Origin: Paracoccus kondratievae
GTDB lineage: Bacteria; Pseudomonadota; Alphaproteobacteria; Rhodobacterales; Rhodobacteraceae
Assembly (NCBI RefSeq): GCF_009301415.1
Contig: NZ_CP045072.1
Location: 1,417,001 to 1,481,000, forward strand
Direction of reading: 5' to 3'
Length of the DNA: 64,000 nt
The position numbers and the translations under genes are program-made. Under the pieces are notes generated by a model. It was not told where the DNA came from. It saw only the letters and a program-made list of their open reading frames with translations, and made no database searches. Within the stretch, counting starts at the first letter, position 1; each line of letters begins with the position of its first letter. Positions 58,307-64,000 of the stretch are shown here, piece after piece.

Positions 58307-59787
58307 CCGAGGATACGCCGCACTTCCGCGACAAGCTGGTCGCGGGGCACCTCGGTCTGGGCCGGCTGGGCCTTCCATTCCTCATGGCTGGCCTCGGCTG
58401 CGATCCTGGCCCCAAGGATCAGGTCCTTGACCAGCACGACGCCCCGCTGGGCCTCGTCCGTACCCTGGATGATGGCGACGGGCGCGTTGCGCTTGTCAGC
58501 ATATTTCAACTGGTTGCCAAAGTTCTTGGGATTGCCAAGATAGACCTCGGCCCGGATGCCGGCGGCGCGCAATTCAGCGGCCATGGCCTGATATTCCGCC
58601 ATACGGTCGCGGTCCATGACGGTAACGACTACCGGGCCCTGATCGGAGCCGCCCATCAGCCCCTTGGCGCGCAACGCAGCAAGCAGCCGATCCACACCGA
58701 TCGACACGCCAGTCGCCGGGACCTTCTGCCCGGTAAAACGCTCGACCAGCCCATCATAGCGCCCGCCGCCCGCGACCGAGCCGAATTGACGCTTGCGACC
58801 CTTTTCATCAAGGATCTCAAAGGTCAGCTCGGCCTCGAATACCGGGCCGGTGTAATAGCCAAGCCCGCGCACGATCGAAGGGTCGATGACGGCACAATCC
58901 TCACCAACCCCCATGGCGGCCAGCATCGCAGCGATCTGTTCCAGCTCATCAACGCCCTCGGCCCCAATGGCAGAGGTGCCGACAGCGGCGCGCAGATTGG
59001 CCAGTGTCTGGGTATTGTCCGCGCCCTTCGAGGTCAGGAAGGCCAGTACCGGCGCAGCCTGTTCGGCTGTCAGCCCCACACCCTCGATAAACGCACCGCT
59101 GTCATCCTTGCGCCCCGTCGTCAAAAGCTGGCGGACGCCCTCTTCTCCAATCTTGTCGAACTTGTCGATGGTACGCAGGACAGCATCGGCAGCCTGTCCC
59201 TCGGTCACGCCCATAGCCTCAAGAATGCCGTTCAGCACCTTGCGGTTGTTGATGCGGATCAGGTAGTCGCCGCGCCGGATCCCGGCATGCTCCAGTGCCG
59301 CAGCCAGCATGGCGCAGATCTCGGCATCCGCCGCGACCGAGGCCGAACCGACCGTATCAGCGTCGCATTGATAGAACTGGCGAAAGCGGCCTGGACCGGG
59401 CTTTTCGTTGCGCCAGACCGGCCCCATCGCATAACGGCGATAAGGCGAAGGCAGATCGTTACGGAACTGTGCCGCGACCCGTGCCAAAGGCGCGGTCAGG
59501 TCATAGCGCAGCGCCAGCCAATCGCCCGGACCACCGCCTGGCACCTCGGCTTCTTGCCAGGCAAAGACGCCGGCATTGGGGCGGTCCACGTCGGGAAGGA
59601 ACTTTCCCAGCGCCTCGACGGTTTCCACCGCACTGGTTTCAAGCGGCTCAAAGCCGTGGCGATGATAGATCTCGGCGATGCGGTCGAGCATCTGCTTGCG
59701 CTCGGTCACATCCGCACCGAAATAGTCACGGAACCCCTTGGGCGTCTCGGCCTTGGGGCGGGGCTGTTTCTTCAGATCTTTCGCCAT
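58303..59787 (-). CDS. hisS: Histidyl-tRNA synthetase
   Basis: 494 residues, class II synthetase. Motif 1 region around [20 protein letters not shown], motif 2 [20 protein letters not shown] (about 115-137), histidine loops [19 protein letters not shown] and [19 protein letters not shown], and a C-terminal anticodon-binding domain (about 400-494). First gene of hisS-hisZ-hisG. Note that synthetase and its regulatory paralogue are translationally coupled. Confidence 0.97.
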   Translation of the reverse strand: MAKDLKKQPRPKAETPKGFRDYFGADVTERKQMLDRIAEIYHRHGFEPLETSAVETVEALGKFLPDVDRPNAGVFAWQEAEVPGGGPGDWLALRYDLTAPLARVAAQFRNDLPSPYRRYAMGPVWRNEKPGPGRFRQFYQCDADTVGSASVAADAEICAMLAAALEHAGIRRGDYLIRINNRKVLNGILEAMGVTEGQAADAVLRTIDKFDKIGEEGVRQLLTTGRKDDSGAFIEGVGLTAEQAAPVLAFLTSKGADNTQTLANLRAAVGTSAIGAEGVDELEQIAAMLAAMGVGEDCAVIDPSIVRGLGYYTGPVFEAELTFEILDEKGRKRQFGSVAGGGRYDGLVERFTGQKVPATGVSIGVDRLLAALRAKGLMGGSDQGPVVVTVMDRDRMAEYQAMAAELRAAGIRAEVYLGNPKNFGNQLKYADKRNAPVAIIQGTDEAQRGVVLVKDLILGARIAAEASHEEWKAQPAQTEVPRDQLVAEVRRILG

Positions 59788-59835
59788 GGTTTGCCTCGGG
59801 CTTTTCCATGGGCGGGTCTAACGGATGGAGGATGG

Positions 59836-60051
59836 ATGGACAAGCAGACGCAGGACCGGATTGAACGGCTGGAAGAGGCCGTGGCCTATCTGACGCGTAC
59901 CGTCGAAGATCTGTCGGCCATTGTCGCCCGGCAAGAGGGTGAGATCACCCGCCTTGGGCGCCATGTCGGCATGTTGATGGAGCGAGAGGCCGAACGAGAG
60001 GCCGAGGCGGGCACCGTTCCGCTGGCAGATCAGCGCCCACCGCATTGGTAG
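59836..60051 (+). CDS. slyX: SlyX family protein
   Basis: 71 residues, short coiled coil: RIERLEEAVAYLTRTVEDLS then ARQEGEITRLGRHVGML, ending RPPHW as SlyX proteins typically do (PPHY/W). Function unknown. The ATG follows GGATGGAGG. Diverges from hisS. Confidence 0.85.
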   Translation: MDKQTQDRIERLEEAVAYLTRTVEDLSAIVARQEGEITRLGRHVGMLMEREAEREAEAGTVPLADQRPPHW

Positions 60052-60079
60052 GCGCCCCGCCTCGCACGATATGTGACGA

Positions 60080-60604
60080 TTAACGGCTGGCCGGGCCAAG
60101 ACGCGGCCCGGTCGGGGCGGGCGCCTGGGGTGCGGTCAGCGGCGGTTCGGACACCCGGCTCCGGGCGTTCGGCGCAACCGGTGCGGTCAGAGGCGCGGCG
60201 GGTTTCGGCGCAGCGCGCATCGGTTGGCTGAACGGCCCACGCGGCTGGGCCGCAGCCTCATCCTCGGGCTGAGCCTGGGTTTGCGGCTGTGCTTCGGCAG
60301 GTTCCGCGACCGGTGCGGCAACCGGCGGCGCGACAGGCTCGGCCAGCGGCACCTCTTGTCGGGTCGAAACGGCCAGCGCTCTACGAAAAACCAGCAGGTT
60401 GTGATAGACGGTGGTCCGGCTTGTCAGACCCGAACGCTCTTCTGCCGGCAAGGTCTCGGCGCGGACATATTCCCAGCCATCACGGCCCATCTCGTTCAGC
60501 ACATCGCTGAGCGTGGCGGCAAAGCGTTCGATCCCACTGCGGGCACCCCTGGCCTTTTCGCCGCGCGCGGGTGCAGGGATGACGGTGTATTCATAGCTGG
60601 TCAT
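60080..60604 (-). CDS. DUF4177 domain protein with proline-rich tail
   Basis: 174 residues. The N-terminal 75 residues match the DUF4177 pattern: YEYTVIPAPARGEKARG, then FAATLSDVLNEMGRDGWEYV and YHNLLVFRR. The remaining 100 residues are Pro/Ala/Gln-rich and probably disordered. No signal peptide. Convergent with slyX. Function unknown. Confidence 0.82.
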   Translation of the reverse strand: MTSYEYTVIPAPARGEKARGARSGIERFAATLSDVLNEMGRDGWEYVRAETLPAEERSGLTSRTTVYHNLLVFRRALAVSTRQEVPLAEPVAPPVAAPVAEPAEAQPQTQAQPEDEAAAQPRGPFSQPMRAAPKPAAPLTAPVAPNARSRVSEPPLTAPQAPAPTGPRLGPASR

Positions 60605-60726
60605 GCGTCTGCCTTTCCTTTGTCGCGCAGGTTAGGCGAGATGAAACGTCAAGGGAAGCACCTCGCGCAGCAGCACCCCTAGCCCGCCCTGCACGAGCGC
60701 GTGAGGCCGATCAAAGGCCCCGCATG

Positions 60727-60754
60727 AAAAAAACCGCCCCCGGCACGAGGGCGG
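60727..60754 (-). terminator. Rho-independent terminator after gatB
   Basis: CCGCCC pairs with GGGCGG around a 9-base loop; on the minus strand seven T follow. 26 bp beyond the gatB stop. Confidence 0.85.
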
Positions 60755-60780
60755 CTGACTGATCAGGGGAAAGCCGGGCT

Positions 60781-62292
60781 TCAGCTCAGCTTCCTGGCGA
60801 CCAGTTCGTTCACAGCAGCCGGGTTGGCCTTGCCGCCGGTCGCTTTCAGCACCTGACCAACGAACCAGCCAGCCAGTTTGGGGTTGGCCTTGGCCTTTTC
60901 CACCTGCGCCGGGTTTGCGGCGATGATCTCATCAACCGCCTTTTCGATCGCGCCCAGATCGGTAACCTGCTTCATGCCGCGCTCTTCCACGATTGCGGCG
61001 GGGTCGCCTCCTTCGGTCCACAGTATCTCAAACAGGTCCTTGGCGATCTTGCCCGAGATGTCGCCCTTGGCGATCAGGTCGATCACCCCGCCGAGCTGCG
61101 CTGCCGAAACCGGAGAATTCTCGACCGTCAGCCCCTCTTTGTTCAGGCGGCCGAACAGCTCGTTGATGACCCAGTTTGCCGCCTGTTTGCCATCGCGGCC
61201 AGCAGCGACCTGCTCAAAGAAATTGGCGTTCTCGACCTCGGCAGTCAGCACGCCGGCGTCATATTCCGACAGGCCGAGTTCAGTGACGAAACGCACCTTT
61301 TTCTCATCCGGCAGTTCAGGCATCGAGGCCGCAATGCCATCCACCCACTCCTGCTCGATCTCAAGCGGCAGCAGGTCGGGATCGGGGAAATAGCGGTAGT
61401 CATGCGCCTCTTCTTTCGAGCGCATCGAACGGGTCTCGCCCCGGTCAGGGTCATAAAGCCGGGTCTCTTGCTCGATCTTGCCACCATCTTCGAGAATGGC
61501 GATCTGCCGGCGGGCCTCATATTCGATGGCCTGCTGGATAAAGCGCAGCGAGTTCATGTTCTTGATCTCGCAGCGGGTGCCAAGATGGCTGTGATCGCCC
61601 GTTTCCTGATAGCGCTCATAGGCACCGGGCTGGCAGACCGAGACGTTCACGTCGGCACGCAGGTTACCGTTCTGCATGTTGCCGTCACAGGTGCCAAGAT
61701 AGCGCATGATCTGGCGCAGCTTGGCGACATAGGCGGCAGCTTCTTCAGGGCCGCGGATATCGGGGCGGCTGACGATCTCCATCAGCGCCACGCCGGTGCG
61801 GTTCAGATCCACGAAGGACATGTTGGGATCCATGTCGTGGATCGACTTGCCGGCATCCTGTTCAAGGTGGATCCGCTCGATCCGGACACGGCGGGCGACG
61901 CCCGGGGCCATGTCCACGATCACTTCGCCTTCGCCCACAATGGGGTGATAAAGCTGGCTGATCTGATAGCCCTGTGGCAGGTCAGGATAGAAATAGTTCT
62001 TGCGGTCAAAGGCCGAGACCAGATTGATCCGGGCCCTGAGCCCCAGCCCGGTCTTGACCGCTTGCGCAACGCAGAATTCGTTGATCACCGGCAGCATGCC
62101 CGGCATGGCGGCATCGACGAATGCGACATGGCTGTTCGGTTCGGCCCCAAAACCGGTCGAGGCACCCGAGAACAGCTTGGCATTCGACGCGACCTGAGCG
62201 TGAACCTCAAGCCCGATGACCAGTTCCCAGTCCTGTTTCGCCCCCTGAATGACTTTGGGTTCCGGGGCGGTATAGGTCAGATGGTCAAGCAT
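60781..62292 (-). CDS. gatB: Aspartyl/glutamyl-tRNA amidotransferase subunit B
   Basis: 503 residues; with GatA and GatC converts Glu-tRNA(Gln) and sometimes Asp-tRNA(Asn). [20 protein letters not shown] (about 23-42), [20 protein letters not shown] (kinase core), [11 protein letters not shown] and [16 protein letters not shown] match the family. The C-terminal YqeY-like tail (about 350-503) binds tRNA. ATG at 62292 gives [14 protein letters not shown]. gatA and gatC are not in the window. The tRNA-Asp encoded nearby is not itself evidence for the Asp/Asn route. Confidence 0.97.
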   Translation of the reverse strand: MLDHLTYTAPEPKVIQGAKQDWELVIGLEVHAQVASNAKLFSGASTGFGAEPNSHVAFVDAAMPGMLPVINEFCVAQAVKTGLGLRARINLVSAFDRKNYFYPDLPQGYQISQLYHPIVGEGEVIVDMAPGVARRVRIERIHLEQDAGKSIHDMDPNMSFVDLNRTGVALMEIVSRPDIRGPEEAAAYVAKLRQIMRYLGTCDGNMQNGNLRADVNVSVCQPGAYERYQETGDHSHLGTRCEIKNMNSLRFIQQAIEYEARRQIAILEDGGKIEQETRLYDPDRGETRSMRSKEEAHDYRYFPDPDLLPLEIEQEWVDGIAASMPELPDEKKVRFVTELGLSEYDAGVLTAEVENANFFEQVAAGRDGKQAANWVINELFGRLNKEGLTVENSPVSAAQLGGVIDLIAKGDISGKIAKDLFEILWTEGGDPAAIVEERGMKQVTDLGAIEKAVDEIIAANPAQVEKAKANPKLAGWFVGQVLKATGGKANPAAVNELVARKLS

Positions 62293-62373
62293 GGCATTTC
62301 CCTTGGCAAGGTTGCCCTGCCTTCTAGGCGCTTGGCGCGCGGCTCGCAAGAGTTGCGCGCGGATCGCAGCTGC

Positions 62374-64000
62374 CTAGCGCCCACCGGGGCGGCCCGGACG
62401 GGTCAGGCCATGTTCGGGCGCCTCATCCTGATCGGCAACGATGGGGGCCGCGCTGGGACCATGGGCAAACCGCTCCATCAGAGCGTTTTCAAGGTGGCGG
62501 TTCAGGTCGCGGCTCAGCGCTATATATTCCGGGTTCTCATCCACCGGAACGCCGGGCTTCCACACCTCGGCCAGTTCACGCAGATGCGCACGGTCCATGC
62601 GATAAAAGATGCGCTCAAGCTCGGACGCCTCATAGGGGGACAGCCCCATATTTTCGAGCACATAGCGTCCCGCGCGCAGCGAGCTGTCAAAGGTTTCCCG
62701 CACGATATGATCGGCCCTGGCAGCATAGAGACGAAAAACGTCGATCCGGTCCCGCGCCCGGGCGATGATGACGATATCGGGGCGCTTTTCACGGGCATAG
62801 CGGATCAGACGCAGGTTCGCCTCGGGGTCGTCCAGCGCCGCGACCAGCACCCGCGCCTTGTCAAGACCGGCAGCCATCAGAATCTCGGGCCGGGTCGGAT
62901 CGCCGAAATAGCCTTTGAAACCGAAACGCCGCATAAGCTGGATCACCTCAAGATCGTGATCAAGCACGGTCGTCTTGTACCCCGACATCGTCACCAAGCG
63001 GTTCAGCACCTGACCAAAGCGCCCCACCCCGGCAATGATGATCGGCTGCTGCTCTGAAATCTCATCCGCGATATCGCTGGCCCTTTCCTCGGCGATACGG
63101 CGCGAGATGAAATCCGACAGGATGAACAGCAGCGGCGTCGCCAGCATCGACAACGCAATGACAAGCAGAAACCCCTGCGCCACCAGCCGGGGCAGAATGG
63201 CCAGCGACACGGCATAGGAAATCAGCACAAAGCCGAACTCGCCCGCCTGCGCAAGCGACAGGGTAAACAGCATCCGGTCACGCCCGCGAATACCTGTCAG
63301 CCGCGCGATCAGATGCAGGATCAGCGCCTTGATGGCGATGACCGTCACCGTGATCCCGATCACTGTCACCGGATATTCGGACAGCAGGCGAAAATTCATC
63401 CCTGCCCCGACGGTAATAAAGAACAGCCCAAGCAGCAGGCCCTTGAAGGGCGCGATCTGGCCCTCAAGCTCATGGCGGAACTCAGAGCCTGCCAGCATCA
63501 CCCCGGCCAGAAAGGTGCCAAGCGCGGGCGAAAGGCCGACGAACTCCATCAACGAGGCGATGCCGACAACGATCAGCAGCGCCATCGCAGTGTCGAGCTC
63601 ATTCAGGCGTGCGGTATAAACCCAGCGAAACAGGGGCCGGATCAGATACTGGCCGATCAGCACCACCGCCCCTACCGCGCCAAGCGTGACCAAGGCGGCC
63701 GCCCAGCCGGGCAGCGCATGCATGAAAGCCTCACCAATATGCTCTTCGGCCTGCGGCAGGGGGGCACGGGTCGCCAGCAGCGGCATCAGCGCCAGCATCG
63801 GAATGACGGCAATGTCCTGGGTCAGCAGCACCGCAAAGGCCCCGCGCCCGCCCGGTGTATGCATCAGCGATTTTTCCGACAGCGTCTGCAGGACGATGGC
63901 GGTCGAGCTTAGCGCCAGGATCATCCCCAGCGTGACCGAAACATGCCAGTCCTGCCCCAGCGCCATGCCAACCAGCGCCAATAGCACCACGGTGCCGACG
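62374..64000 (-). CDS. KefB/CPA2-type cation:proton antiporter with RCK domain, 5' end outside window
   Basis: At least 542 residues visible; the N-terminal part lies beyond 64000. Many membrane helices, including ALSSTAIVLQTLSEKSLM and GRGAFAVLLTQDIAVIPML, motifs of KefB/KefC potassium-efflux antiporters. An RCK_N Rossmann domain follows (IIIAGVGRFGQVLNRLVT, about 120 residues), then a roughly 100-residue tail. In KefB/C, glutathione adducts gate the channel through this domain. Nothing visible fixes the ion or the ligand. It is 82 bp upstream of gatB on the same strand. Confidence 0.9.
   Translation of the reverse strand, partial: VGTVVLLALVGMALGQDWHVSVTLGMILALSSTAIVLQTLSEKSLMHTPGGRGAFAVLLTQDIAVIPMLALMPLLATRAPLPQAEEHIGEAFMHALPGWAAALVTLGAVGAVVLIGQYLIRPLFRWVYTARLNELDTAMALLIVVGIASLMEFVGLSPALGTFLAGVMLAGSEFRHELEGQIAPFKGLLLGLFFITVGAGMNFRLLSEYPVTVIGITVTVIAIKALILHLIARLTGIRGRDRMLFTLSLAQAGEFGFVLISYAVSLAILPRLVAQGFLLVIALSMLATPLLFILSDFISRRIAEERASDIADEISEQQPIIIAGVGRFGQVLNRLVTMSGYKTTVLDHDLEVIQLMRRFGFKGYFGDPTRPEILMAAGLDKARVLVAALDDPEANLRLIRYAREKRPDIVIIARARDRIDVFRLYAARADHIVRETFDSSLRAGRYVLENMGLSPYEASELERIFYRMDRAHLRELAEVWKPGVPVDENPEYIALSRDLNRHLENALMERFAHGPSAAPIVADQDEAPEHGLTRPGRPGGR

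Noticed and set aside
58384..59835. Long plus-strand frame opposite hisS running into slyX
   Set aside because: Only the last 71 codons (from 59836) have an RBS and match SlyX; the rest mirrors hisS.

Overview
The window (about 64 kb, high GC) is an ordinary chromosomal stretch of an alphaproteobacterium of the Rhodobacteraceae, most likely a Paracoccus. The best evidence is the cytochrome oxidase subunit II precursor: after a 29-residue leader its CuA ligands fall at mature Cys216, Cys220, His224 and Met227, which is the P. denitrificans numbering as I recall it. No rRNA operon, phage, transposase or CRISPR array was seen.

Layout. 1-6.8 kb: ctaB and ctaC (aa3 oxidase) diverge from tldD, dprA and a large OmpA-family protein. 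6.9-12.9 kb: minus-strand phosphate operon pstS-pstC-pstA-pstB-phoU-phoB with a probable Pho box and a terminator. 12.9-17.4 kb: aroC and carB. 17.5-22.1 kb: an unknown membrane protein and a sulfate ABC operon (sbp-cysT-cysW-cysA) with an odd in-frame leader. 22.1-23.0 kb: zapA and a ZauP-like coiled-coil gene. 23.2-26.9 kb: hisB-hisH, an antisense DUF2147 gene with a large palindromic repeat, then hisA-hisF-hisE. 26.9-31.8 kb: rnd, tgt, an OlsB-like acyltransferase, msrB, bamE and yceD. 31.8-38.8 kb: an osmoprotection module, betI-betB-betA diverging from choX-choW-choV around a 20-bp palindrome. 38.8-45.2 kb: EamA exporter, argO/argP pair, yebC, fumC-DUF4169-RHH, a PmtA-like methyltransferase and sspB. 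45.3-45.5 kb: two identical tRNA-Asp(GTC) genes. 45.6-52.4 kb: Ala-rich PRC-barrel protein, anmK, tyrS, DUF2585, YaiI family, a decayed methyltransferase pseudogene and two cyclophilins. 52.5-56.1 kb: pgk, an archaeal-type class I aldolase and ftsY. 56.1-64 kb: a small exported protein, hisG-hisZ-hisS, slyX, a DUF4177 protein, gatB and the 3' part of a KefB-type antiporter.

How the genes work together. The window carries a complete phosphate uptake and signalling unit (without phoR), a complete sulfate importer, choline import plus oxidation to glycine betaine under one repressor, and much of histidine synthesis in two blocks (no hisC, hisD or hisI seen). Tight 4-8 bp stop/start overlaps indicate translational coupling inside most operons. 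Strong hairpins sit directly behind the binding-protein gene in both the pst and cho operons, a likely way to make binding protein in excess of permease.

I found no clearly new multi-gene system. The least explained items are the in-frame leader ahead of sbp, the structured region between zapA and the sulfate operon, the unknown membrane protein at 17.6-18.1 kb, the Ala-rich PRC-barrel protein and a shared 12-bp palindrome ahead of fumC and the aldolase gene.
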